The notes below the pieces were generated by a model that searched no databases, was not told the DNA's origin, and saw only the letters and a program-made list of their open reading frames with translations. DNA of 17,831 bases from SAT2750 sp964476375 (GTDB taxonomy: Bacteria > Planctomycetota > Planctomycetia > Pirellulales > Pirellulaceae), in NCBI GenBank assembly GCA_964476375.1, contig CAYYZW010000138.1, positions 1 to 17,831 of the forward strand, read 5' to 3'. The position numbers were made by a program, and so were the translations under genes. Below are positions 6,921 through 14,431 of the stretch, piece after piece (the first letter of the stretch is position 1; every line of letters starts with the position of its first letter).

Positions 6921-9900
6921 TCATTTGGCCGGCGGCTTGATCGATTTGATAAACGCGATCACGTCCGCAAGCTGCTGGCGATTGAGTTCCTTTTCCAACC
7001 CCTCCGGCATCAGCGACAGTCCCGTGGAAAGCAGCTCCTCGATATTGCTGCGAAGCACCACGTCCCGCTTCGACTCGGCCCGCAGCAAGGTAATACTGTT
7101 CGCCGTCTCGGCGGTGATGATGCCGGTCAGGACGCGGCCCTCGCCGGTAATCACGGTGTAGACATTGAAGTTTGGCTGGGCCTCCCGGTTGGGATCTAAA
7201 ACAGCAAGCAAGAGGTCTGCTTCTGACTTGTTCTGTACCGAGGAGAGGTTCGGTGCGATCCGGTGACCCACCTCTCCCACCTGGTGACAGACGGCACATT
7301 TCATCTTGAAGACCTCCAGCCCCCGGGCCGCATTCCCTTCCAGCTCCAGCACTCCCTGGTACTGGGCAACAACTTTCGCCCGATCCGAGTTGACCTCTCC
7401 GGCAAACAATTCCCGACTGCGTTGTTGCACAGTGGCATTGGGATGTTTCAACAGCAGCTGCTTCTTGTCCCGCTCAATGTCGCTTCGCTTGATCGTTCCA
7501 TCCTTGACCGCCGAGAGCAGCAGCTCAATTCGCGCGGGCCGGGGCATGATCGAGTCAACCACATCACGGCGAACAACAGGACTCATTCCCCGCCAGCCGG
7601 TGAGCAGGATCGGAACGACGTCATCCGACTGCTGGGCGGCGAGGGCCTCGACCGCCGCCCGCTGAAGCGACTGCGGCACCTGTGGCGAGAGAAAGCCCGC
7701 CAGGGCATCCCTGGCTGTTTTGAAATCCGTAAAGGCCAACAGCCGGATCGCCCCTTCACGCCTGGCAACCTCCTGCTCGCCATCGGTCGCCAGTGTCACA
7801 GCCCGCCTGAACAAGCCTGCCAGCTGTTCCCTGAGCGGCGCGGGCAGGGAATCTGCCGCCAGTAATTTCTCCAGGGAGGAACCACGCCGGGTAAGCCCCT
7901 CTCCCAGGCCCGAGAGGACCTGCTGCTGGATCGAAAGTGGAACGTCGGCGGCGGTCGCCGAGGAGAGCAGACCGACCGACGGGCCGGCCTGGGGATTCGC
8001 ACCCACGATCAGCGCCAGTTGCACAAGCAGTGGCCCGGCATGCTTCTGCCTGAGAAACTCCCTGTCAGCGATCAATATCGCCGCGAGCCTGTCAGCCGAG
8101 GTTCCCAGCGAGGAATAGATCGCGGACTGCACCTCCGGGCCATTGGATCCGCTGCGAGCCATCGCTGCCAGCCCTTCCAGGCCCTGCGGATCGGTCGTCT
8201 CCCCCAGGGAAAAAGCAAGCTGAAAGCGAACATGTTCGTTCTCATCGGCTGTCAGCTCAAGCAGCCGAGTGACCAGCTCGGGATGGTCATCCAGGAGCGG
8301 CTCGGAAAGCCGGATCGCATGCGCCCGAACCCGTGGATGTTCATCCATCAGCCCTGCCATCGCGTGGCGAGCCGTCAACGCGCCAAGACCATCGAGCGTG
8401 CAAAGGGCATGCAGCCGCCCCAGCGGCTGGTCAGTCTCGGCCAGGAATTTCTCCAGCAGGGGAATCGCCTGCTTCTGCTGCCGTTCCCAGAGCAGCCGCT
8501 GCGCCGTGGTCCGCATCCAGCCGTTGCCTGAGCCCAGCAGCTTGACCAGTTCAGCCAGTTCGAGCTGGCCCGGCTTGACCGGCACCACTCGCTTCATCCC
8601 GGGGCTGACCAGCCGGTAGATTCGCCCGCGGTCGATCCCGCTGGTCAGGTGCAGGAATTCCTTGATCTCCTCGGGGATGGAGTAGGGATGCTCCACTGTC
8701 TCACGATACATATCCAGCACATAGAGCGTGCCATCCGGGGCGTTGACGAAATTCACCGGCCGAAACCAGTTATCCGTCGATCGCAAGAACTCGGTCCCCT
8801 CATCGGCACGCGCCGAACGGTAGATCACGCCATCGGCGTTCACCGTCTTGCGGTGGACCAGGTTGCCACCGACATCCCCCACGAAGGCATTTCCTCGAAA
8901 CTCTTCAGGATAGGCATCGCCGCGGTAGATGGTGATCCCGGTTGCCGAGGTGAAGTACCCGACCGGATACTCGGTTGGCACGGCCCCTTTTTTCTTGGTC
9001 GGGTCCAGCGGGATGAACTCCCAGCCGCCGTCCTTGTTAAAGACCAGCTTGTACCCCTTGTCCAGCGCCCGCCATTTCTGCCGGACAATCCGCCAGGGCT
9101 CGGGTGGACTGGTCCGGAAGACCCGCGCACTGGCCCCGTCGCTGGCCACGCTGCGCACCAGCCCGGAGGCAACGAAGTAAGGGTTGCGTGCCAGGTACCG
9201 CTGGGGATAGACCACCTGCTGCATGTGGTTGCTGTTACTGCAGACGAAGCGCGTTCCCCAGGCGTCCGCCGTGTGACCAAACTGCAGCCCCCCGGTCACA
9301 CGCTCGAACTTCTCGGTGCGGGGATCAAAGCGAAGGTCGATACCGCTGACCGGAAAGAGCGGCTTGCCGCGGTGCAATAGCGCCTTGGGATTTCGCCCGG
9401 CGGCGAAGTAGATCTTGTTATCCAGCCCCCACTGCAGCCCGTTGGTGACCGACTGCACGTTATCACGGCCAAAACCGCTGAGGATCACCTCGCGCAGATC
9501 TGCCTTGCGGTCTCCGTCGGTGTCCTTCAGGTAATAGAGATGCTGGGGGGCGATCACGAAGACGCCCCCGTTGTAGCAGCGTACGGAGGTCGGCCAGCTG
9601 AGCGTGTCGGCAAACACCGTGCTTTTGTCCATTCTCCCGTCCCCGTCGGCATCCTCCAGCAGGCGGATGATGCCGGCATCTTTCTTTCCACCCCCGGCCG
9701 GGTTGAGCCTCGTCGGCTCCTGGGAGAAGGGGTATCCATGCATCTCGGCCACGTACATGCGGCCCAGTTCATCAAAGCAGGCGTCGACCGGGTCGGAGAC
9801 CAGCGGCTCGGAGGCGACCAGTTCCAGCGTGAATTCACGGGCCTGCGTGAATGTGGCCACCGCGTCGGATGGATCGGTATGGGGAATCCGTGGCATATCC

Positions 9901-10010
9901 GCCTGGGTCACTGTGCGGGCGGTGTCATCATCCTGGGCCAGGTTATGGCCGGCCAGGATGGTCAGGCCGGCGGCCAAAAGAAGCAGAAAAAAATTACGTG
10001 AGCGGCTCAT
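6921..10010 (-). CDS. PVC-type membrane-bound dehydrogenase with HEAT repeats and C-terminal heme domain
   Basis: Exported protein of 1029 residues with the architecture typical of Planctomycetes/Verrucomicrobia. A signal peptide (MSRSRNFFLLLLAAGLTILAG) is followed by a beta-propeller of the TIGR02604 dehydrogenase type over about 40-480. This has EF-hand-like calcium loops (DADGDGRMD, DTDGDRKAD) and a MYVAEMHGYP blade. Helical HEAT-type repeats occupy about 485-830. A C-terminal TIGR02603 heme module has CAVCH at 905-909 and the distal Met region SLMPEGLE. It probably oxidises a sugar-like substrate, but the substrate is unknown. ATG 10010 was chosen for the compact signal peptide. ATG 10055, with AGGGA just upstream, is a real alternative that adds 15 residues. 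The gene lies 88 bp downstream of the sulfatase and 72 bp upstream of the DUF1553 gene. Confidence 0.93.
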   Translation of the reverse strand: MSRSRNFFLLLLAAGLTILAGHNLAQDDDTARTVTQADMPRIPHTDPSDAVATFTQAREFTLELVASEPLVSDPVDACFDELGRMYVAEMHGYPFSQEPTRLNPAGGGKKDAGIIRLLEDADGDGRMDKSTVFADTLSWPTSVRCYNGGVFVIAPQHLYYLKDTDGDRKADLREVILSGFGRDNVQSVTNGLQWGLDNKIYFAAGRNPKALLHRGKPLFPVSGIDLRFDPRTEKFERVTGGLQFGHTADAWGTRFVCSNSNHMQQVVYPQRYLARNPYFVASGLVRSVASDGASARVFRTSPPEPWRIVRQKWRALDKGYKLVFNKDGGWEFIPLDPTKKKGAVPTEYPVGYFTSATGITIYRGDAYPEEFRGNAFVGDVGGNLVHRKTVNADGVIYRSARADEGTEFLRSTDNWFRPVNFVNAPDGTLYVLDMYRETVEHPYSIPEEIKEFLHLTSGIDRGRIYRLVSPGMKRVVPVKPGQLELAELVKLLGSGNGWMRTTAQRLLWERQQKQAIPLLEKFLAETDQPLGRLHALCTLDGLGALTARHAMAGLMDEHPRVRAHAIRLSEPLLDDHPELVTRLLELTADENEHVRFQLAFSLGETTDPQGLEGLAAMARSGSNGPEVQSAIYSSLGTSADRLAAILIADREFLRQKHAGPLLVQLALIVGANPQAGPSVGLLSSATAADVPLSIQQQVLSGLGEGLTRRGSSLEKLLAADSLPAPLREQLAGLFRRAVTLATDGEQEVARREGAIRLLAFTDFKTARDALAGFLSPQVPQSLQRAAVEALAAQQSDDVVPILLTGWRGMSPVVRRDVVDSIMPRPARIELLLSAVKDGTIKRSDIERDKKQLLLKHPNATVQQRSRELFAGEVNSDRAKVVAQYQGVLELEGNAARGLEVFKMKCAVCHQVGEVGHRIAPNLSSVQNKSEADLLLAVLDPNREAQPNFNVYTVITGEGRVLTGIITAETANSITLLRAESKRDVVLRSNIEELLSTGLSLMPEGLEKELNRQQLADVIAFIKSIKPPAK

Positions 10011-10098
10011 GCTGTGGGATACCCTGCATTGCTGAGTGTTATTTTTCGTTCCCATGACGTCCCTGTGTCCCTGTTCTACAACCCCTTCGGCAGGCGCT

Positions 10099-11463
10099 CT
10101 ACCGGAGGTCCAGCAGCCATTGTTCGTGCAGTTCTTGCAACGCGGTGACACGTTCCGGGTGCCGCGTGGCGAGGTTGGTCAACTCGCTGGGATCCTCATC
10201 CAGATTCACGAGGAACAGCTTGTCGGCTTGAGTAAGCGGAGCTTTTTGACTGGTATCTTTCGGGTTGCCAAGCAGTTTCCAGGGCCCCTGTCGTACCGCC
10301 CAGGCGGGGTTTTTACCTCCCCCTGTCTGCCAATGGAAAACATCATGCGGACTTTTTGTCCGGTTGGATTGAATCAGTCCGCTAATGTCCGTTCCATCGA
10401 TTCGATGTGCTGGTAACTCAATTCCGGTGAGCTTGGCCAGTGTTGGGAGCCAATCACAGGCAGTCGCCAGTTGTCCGCGGACTTGATTGGCTGGCAGATG
10501 CCCGGGCCAGCTGATCATCGCAGGGACTCGAATGCCTCCTTCAAACAGACTAAATTTGGCGCCACGATAAATCCCGGCGCTGCCGCCACCGCCAAAGGTG
10601 CGAACTTCTTGTGAATGGCCATGGTCGGATTGATAGACGATGATCGTGTTCGTGCGAATCTCTAGTTCTTCGACGTGAGCCAGGAGCCTGCCGATCATTT
10701 CATCCATGGTGGAGACCATCGTGGCATACCTGCGCCGGGGTTCCTTGAGGTGCTGGTATGCTGTACGCCACTTTTCCGTTCCTTGCAGAGGGTAATGAGG
10801 AATGTTCATGGCAAAATACATGAAGAACGGTTTTTCGGATTCTTGTTTCATGAACTGGGAGGCCTGCTCGACCATGAGTTCCGGAAAATATTGCCCGTCC
10901 CGCCATACTTCCTGGCCGTTGCAATAGAGGTCGTGGCGGTTGGGTCCATTCCAATAAAAGAAATGTGAATAGTTGTCGATGCATCCACCCATATGCCCGA
11001 AGGAGTAGTCAAAGCCCTGGTTGTTCGGCATCGTGTCCTTGTTAAATCCCAAATGCCACTTTCCAATGTGTGCTGTTCGATAGCCAGCCGAGTGAAACAT
11101 CTCGGCCATCGTGATTTGTGAACTTGGCATGCCGGTGCCACCAGGTTGCGAGGAGACATTACCGGGTACACCTGCGCGTTGTGGGAAACGTCCCGTAAGA
11201 ACAGCGGCGCGTGATGGCGAACAGACAGGGGCCGCCGCATAGAACTGGCTAAACCGCACCCCCTGCGTCGCGAGTTTATCTAATTCCGGGGTGATCAGAT
11301 CCCTGGCACCATAACAGTTCAGGTCGACAGTGCCCTGGTCATCGGTATAGATCAGAATGACGTTCGGTGGTTGTTCGACAGCGGCTGTGCTGGAAATGAA
11401 CAGACCCAGCATCATGATTGTCAAAACCGCAGATAAAACGGTACGTGGAAATAGTTTTTTCAT
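10099..11463 (-). CDS. Exported type I (formylglycine-dependent) sulfatase
   Basis: Arylsulfatase-family enzyme of 454 residues that would hydrolyse sulfate esters, probably on sulfated polysaccharide. Residues 1-28 are a signal peptide (MKKLFPRTVL...STAA). Metal-binding Asp41-Asp42 lie in YTDDQG. The sulfatase signature CSPSRAAVLTG starts at Cys81, the residue that must be converted to formylglycine by a maturation enzyme not encoded in this window. IGKWHLG and QSDHGHS supply further active-site Lys, His and Asp. Start 11463 was chosen for the signal peptide; frames extend upstream to 11715 but that extension is not protein-like. It is the first gene of the four-gene minus-strand block. Sampled lines are only about 37-52% GC, clearly lower than the roughly 60-62% of both neighbours. 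Confidence 0.95.
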   Translation of the reverse strand: MKKLFPRTVLSAVLTIMMLGLFISSTAAVEQPPNVILIYTDDQGTVDLNCYGARDLITPELDKLATQGVRFSQFYAAAPVCSPSRAAVLTGRFPQRAGVPGNVSSQPGGTGMPSSQITMAEMFHSAGYRTAHIGKWHLGFNKDTMPNNQGFDYSFGHMGGCIDNYSHFFYWNGPNRHDLYCNGQEVWRDGQYFPELMVEQASQFMKQESEKPFFMYFAMNIPHYPLQGTEKWRTAYQHLKEPRRRYATMVSTMDEMIGRLLAHVEELEIRTNTIIVYQSDHGHSQEVRTFGGGGSAGIYRGAKFSLFEGGIRVPAMISWPGHLPANQVRGQLATACDWLPTLAKLTGIELPAHRIDGTDISGLIQSNRTKSPHDVFHWQTGGGKNPAWAVRQGPWKLLGNPKDTSQKAPLTQADKLFLVNLDEDPSELTNLATRHPERVTALQELHEQWLLDLR

Positions 11464-11602
11464 TTTCTTTACCAGCACGTGATGAACCGGGCGAGTCATG
11501 AACATGGACGAAAAGATGATCTTCGGTCTGGCAAAACTACAGGCAGTGGCAGCGGGACAAAAGGTCCTATCGCTGTCCAATAATCTACTCTCCTTTTCGT
11601 CG

Positions 11603-11623
11603 CCTCGCACGGACTGTGCGAGG
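11603..11623. repeat. Perfect 8-bp inverted repeat in divergent intergenic region
   Basis: CCTCGCAC at 11603-11610 and GTGCGAGG at 11616-11623 pair perfectly around a 5-nt loop (GGACT). It lies between the divergent sulfatase and phosphodiesterase genes, 140 bp and 97 bp from their starts. No T-run follows on the plus strand. It could be an operator or an RNA hairpin in the sulfatase leader. Confidence 0.6.
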
Positions 11624-11636
11624 AAACAGGGGCCCC

Positions 11637-11679
11637 TTGTCCGGGCAGGGTTTGTGGCATAATAAGGGAACCTGCCACA
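11637..11679 (+). promoter_or_regulatory. Candidate promoter with overlapping inverted repeat
   Basis: A -10-like CATAAT (11658-11663, 5 of 6 to consensus) stands 15 bp after TTGTCC (11637-11642), a shorter spacer than ideal. A perfect 7-bp inverted repeat, TGTGGCA (11653-11659) and TGCCACA (11673-11679), flanks and overlaps the -10, as an operator would. It points at the phosphodiesterase gene starting at 11721. This is inferred from sequence likeness only. Confidence 0.35.
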
Positions 11680-11720
11680 CAGACAGCATAAAACAATTCG
11701 CCCATGCCAGGACAATTACC

Positions 11721-12653
11721 ATGCATCGCACAAAGCAAAGACTACTGCCCTGGGTAACTTTTCTGCTGCTGGGATCGGCCTGTCTGCTTCCGGCTCAGGA
11801 CCCCGGAGCGCAGCGGGTGCTGGTGATCGGGATTGACGGTGTACGGCCCGATGCCCTGGCCGCCGCCAAGACGCCCAACCTCGACAAGCTGATCAAGACC
11901 AGCGCCTTTGCCGACAGCACGCAGATCCTCGGCACTCGCTACAGCAAGAACAATACCATCAGTGGGCCTGGCTGGTCGAGCATCCTGACCGGGGTCTGGG
12001 CCGACAAGCACGGGGTTCACGACAACGAGTTTAAAGGGAAAAATTACATCGAGTTTCCCCATTTCTTCAAGCGGCTCAAGGACCAGTTCCCGCAGGCGCG
12101 GACCGCCTCGTTTGTCGACTGGTCACCGATCGACGAGCATATCGTCAGCGCCGCCGACCTGAAGAAAAACTACCTGTCAGCAAACCTGGGAGAATACATC
12201 GAGCATGACGCGGAGATTGCCCGGGATGCCAGCCTTCATCTCAAGAAGGGTGATCCCCATGCCACAATGGTCTACTTCGGATCGGTCGACGAGACCGGCC
12301 ACAGGGTTGGCTTTCACCCCTCGGTGAAACCGTACGTGGCGGCAATCGAGGTGGTCGACGGGCAGGTCGGACAGTTGCTGGCGGCGATTGACAGTCGTCC
12401 CGGTCGCGCGAGGGAGAACTGGCTTGTGCTGGTCTCCACCGATCACGGTGGCAAGGGAACCGGACACAGTGATGGCCAGAAGGTCCCCGAGATTCGCACG
12501 GTCTTCCTGATCGTTAGTGGCACGGCGGCACGGCAGGGAAAGATCCAAGAGCAGACCTACCTGGTCGACCTGCCGGTCACGGCCCTGGTCCACCTGGGTG
12601 TGAAGATCGACCCGGCCTGGAAGCTCGACGGCCGCAGCGTGGGGCTGAAGTAA
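11721..12653 (+). CDS. Exported phosphodiesterase/alkaline-phosphatase-fold enzyme
   Basis: Member of the type I phosphodiesterase/nucleotide pyrophosphatase branch of the alkaline phosphatase superfamily, 310 residues. An N-terminal hydrophobic signal (about 8-25) implies export. Metal-ligand motifs are Asp39 in GIDGVRPD, DETGH at 190-194, DHGG at 241-244 and a further His249 in GTGHSDG. The nucleophile region reads TISGPGWSSILTG, where Ser81 aligns with the usual Thr of TFPNH-type enzymes (my alignment). Substrate could be a phosphodiester, phosphomonoester or phosphonate; it is not decidable here. ATG 11721 is supported by AGGA at 11709-11712, 8 nt upstream. A longer frame reaching GTG 11616 has no protein-like extension. 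The dehydrogenase gene follows after 80 bp on the same strand. Confidence 0.9.
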   Translation: MHRTKQRLLPWVTFLLLGSACLLPAQDPGAQRVLVIGIDGVRPDALAAAKTPNLDKLIKTSAFADSTQILGTRYSKNNTISGPGWSSILTGVWADKHGVHDNEFKGKNYIEFPHFFKRLKDQFPQARTASFVDWSPIDEHIVSAADLKKNYLSANLGEYIEHDAEIARDASLHLKKGDPHATMVYFGSVDETGHRVGFHPSVKPYVAAIEVVDGQVGQLLAAIDSRPGRARENWLVLVSTDHGGKGTGHSDGQKVPEIRTVFLIVSGTAARQGKIQEQTYLVDLPVTALVHLGVKIDPAWKLDGRSVGLK

Positions 12654-12663
12654 TTCCATCATG

Positions 12664-12685
12664 CCGGGCCGTTGAGACTGCCCGG
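12664..12685. repeat. Short GC-rich inverted repeat between two plus-strand genes
   Basis: CCGGGC (12664-12669) and GCCCGG (12680-12685) form a 6-bp stem around a 10-nt loop just after the phosphodiesterase stop codon. The bases after it are not a T-run, so it is at best a weak attenuator or a processing structure. Confidence 0.35.
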
Positions 12686-12733
12686 AACGAGACCTAGAAT
12701 CAGGGGACTTCACACCACCCTGAGGAATTCCCC

Positions 12734-14431
12734 ATGCACCGCTCTCTCCACGCGATTCTCCTTTCGGCCCTCGTCCTCCCTGCCAGCCTGGCAAGCCCGC
12801 TTCGCGCTCAGGATGACACCAAGGCAATCCTGGAAAGCTACCGGGCAGCCGCGGCCCACGCCGGCGATGCGGCTGCCGGCAGGCGAGTTTTCCAGTCCAA
12901 GCAGGCGGCCTGCACCAAGTGCCACGCCCTCTCTGGAAAACAGCAACTGGCTGGCCCCAGCCTGGCGGTGATCGGTGACAAGTATACCCGTGACCAGCTG
13001 ATCAAGTCGGTGCTGGAACCGAGTGCCGGCATCCACCCCGATTACGCCTCCCAGATCGTGATCACCAATGACGGCAAGAGCCATACCGGTGTCCTGCGGC
13101 GGCGGACCGACAGCGAGATCCAGCTGCTCGATTCCGAGGGCATGCTGCTAAAGATCCCGCTGGAGGATATCGAGGAACAGAAGCGGAGCCCCACCTCGCT
13201 GATGCCGAGCGATCTCTACAAGACGGTCAAGCAGCAGCAGTTCGTCGACCTGGTCGAGTACCTCTCAACACTCCGGCAGAAGATCGGCAGGGCCTATCCC
13301 GGCATGCCGACAGAAATTGCCGCGGTCGCCAGGCCCGCCTCGGTCGTTCCCCTGCATTCGGAGGAGATGCGTTTTGACCACCCTGTCTGGTTTATCGCCA
13401 AGCCCGTCACCTCCGACTGCTACCTCGTCGTCGAACAGAAGACGCGCAAGATCTACCAGCTGACCAAGGGGGCCGGGAGTGACAGCAAGGAACTTTTTGC
13501 CGATATCAGCCACGAGGCAATTACCGGGCAGTTCGAGGGGGTGCTCTGCCTGGCCTTTCATCCTGATTTCCTTGAAAACCGCAAGTACTACCTGAACTAC
13601 CATGTCCGCGAGAACGACGTCTTCTCGCCGGTGATCGTCGAGCGCCAGGCGACCGCGGACCTGAGTCAAGACATCGGCGGCGCGTCGAGGCGACTGCTGC
13701 AGATCCCGCAGCCGACCGAGCTGCACTGGGGCGGCATGCTCGCTTTCGGTCCCGATGGTTACCTCTATATCGGGGCCGGTGACGGCGGTCCACAGGAAGA
13801 TCCGCTCGGTAACGGCCAGAACATGAGCATCTTCCTTGGCAAGATCCTCCGCATCGACGTGGACCACCGGGACGAGGGGAAGGAGTACGCCATCCCCGGC
13901 ACCAACCCGTTCAAGGATGCCGGTGAGGCGATCCGGCCGGAGATCTGGGCCTACGGGTTCCGCATGCCCTGGCGGTTTAGCTGGGACTCCAAGACCGGCG
14001 AGATGTACGTGGGAAACATCGGCCAGAACCTGTTCGAGGAGGTCAACATGCCACGTATCGGCGAGAACCACGGCTGGAACGTGTTCGAGGGGTTTGCCCC
14101 CTTTTCCAACCAGTACCGTCGCCGCGGGGAAAAATACACGCCCCCGGTCCTCTCCTATCGCCGCAAGGACGGCGTTTCGGTCACAGGCGGTTACGTCTAC
14201 CGCGGCACGCGCAGCCCCTCCTACGTGGGGGCCTACATCTTCAGCGATTTTGAATCAAGGACGATCTGGGCGATGACCCAGGTCGATCGTACCCTGGTCA
14301 AGGTTCGCAAGATTGGTACCGTGCCGGAGAAACCGGCCTCGTTCGGCCTTGCCGCCGATGGCGAACTGCTGATTGTCGGCTACGAGGGGACCATCTACCG
14401 GCTGCTGCTGGATGAGTCGGTATTTGAGTAG
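12734..14431 (+). CDS. Cytochrome c-glucose/sorbosone dehydrogenase (PQQ-type propeller) fusion
   Basis: Exported fusion of 565 residues. After a signal peptide (about 1-25) comes a TIGR02603-type heme module with CTKCH at 60-64 and the distal region SLMPSDLYKTV near residue 158. From about 210 to the end is a GSDH/Hhip-type beta-propeller, the fold of soluble PQQ-dependent aldose dehydrogenases. His331 in ELHWGG sits where the family's catalytic His is expected, followed by LAFGPDGYLYIGAGDGG and, near 405, WAYGFRMPWRFSWD. The likely role is oxidation of a sugar with transfer to the attached heme. PQQ binding is inferred from fold and not proven. Start ATG 12734 has GAGGAA at 12722-12727, 6 nt upstream. 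Its last 177 bp lie opposite the 3' end of the membrane-protein gene. Confidence 0.93.
   Translation: MHRSLHAILLSALVLPASLASPLRAQDDTKAILESYRAAAAHAGDAAAGRRVFQSKQAACTKCHALSGKQQLAGPSLAVIGDKYTRDQLIKSVLEPSAGIHPDYASQIVITNDGKSHTGVLRRRTDSEIQLLDSEGMLLKIPLEDIEEQKRSPTSLMPSDLYKTVKQQQFVDLVEYLSTLRQKIGRAYPGMPTEIAAVARPASVVPLHSEEMRFDHPVWFIAKPVTSDCYLVVEQKTRKIYQLTKGAGSDSKELFADISHEAITGQFEGVLCLAFHPDFLENRKYYLNYHVRENDVFSPVIVERQATADLSQDIGGASRRLLQIPQPTELHWGGMLAFGPDGYLYIGAGDGGPQEDPLGNGQNMSIFLGKILRIDVDHRDEGKEYAIPGTNPFKDAGEAIRPEIWAYGFRMPWRFSWDSKTGEMYVGNIGQNLFEEVNMPRIGENHGWNVFEGFAPFSNQYRRRGEKYTPPVLSYRRKDGVSVTGGYVYRGTRSPSYVGAYIFSDFESRTIWAMTQVDRTLVKVRKIGTVPEKPASFGLAADGELLIVGYEGTIYRLLLDESVFE

Noticed and set aside
10056..10151. 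Upstream extension of the large dehydrogenase to 10151
   Set aside because: It would overlap the end of the sulfatase gene and place about 47 residues before the signal peptide.
11464..11715. Upstream extension of the sulfatase frame
   Set aside because: The extra residues precede a clean signal peptide and cover the palindromic intergenic region; not plausible as coding.
11616..11720. GTG start at 11616 for the phosphodiesterase
   Set aside because: It would include half of the palindrome and the candidate promoter; ATG 11721 has its own ribosome site and directly yields a signal peptide.
12664..12685. Intrinsic terminator after the phosphodiesterase gene
   Set aside because: The stem is only 6 bp with a 10-nt loop and no T-run, and a same-strand gene follows closely.
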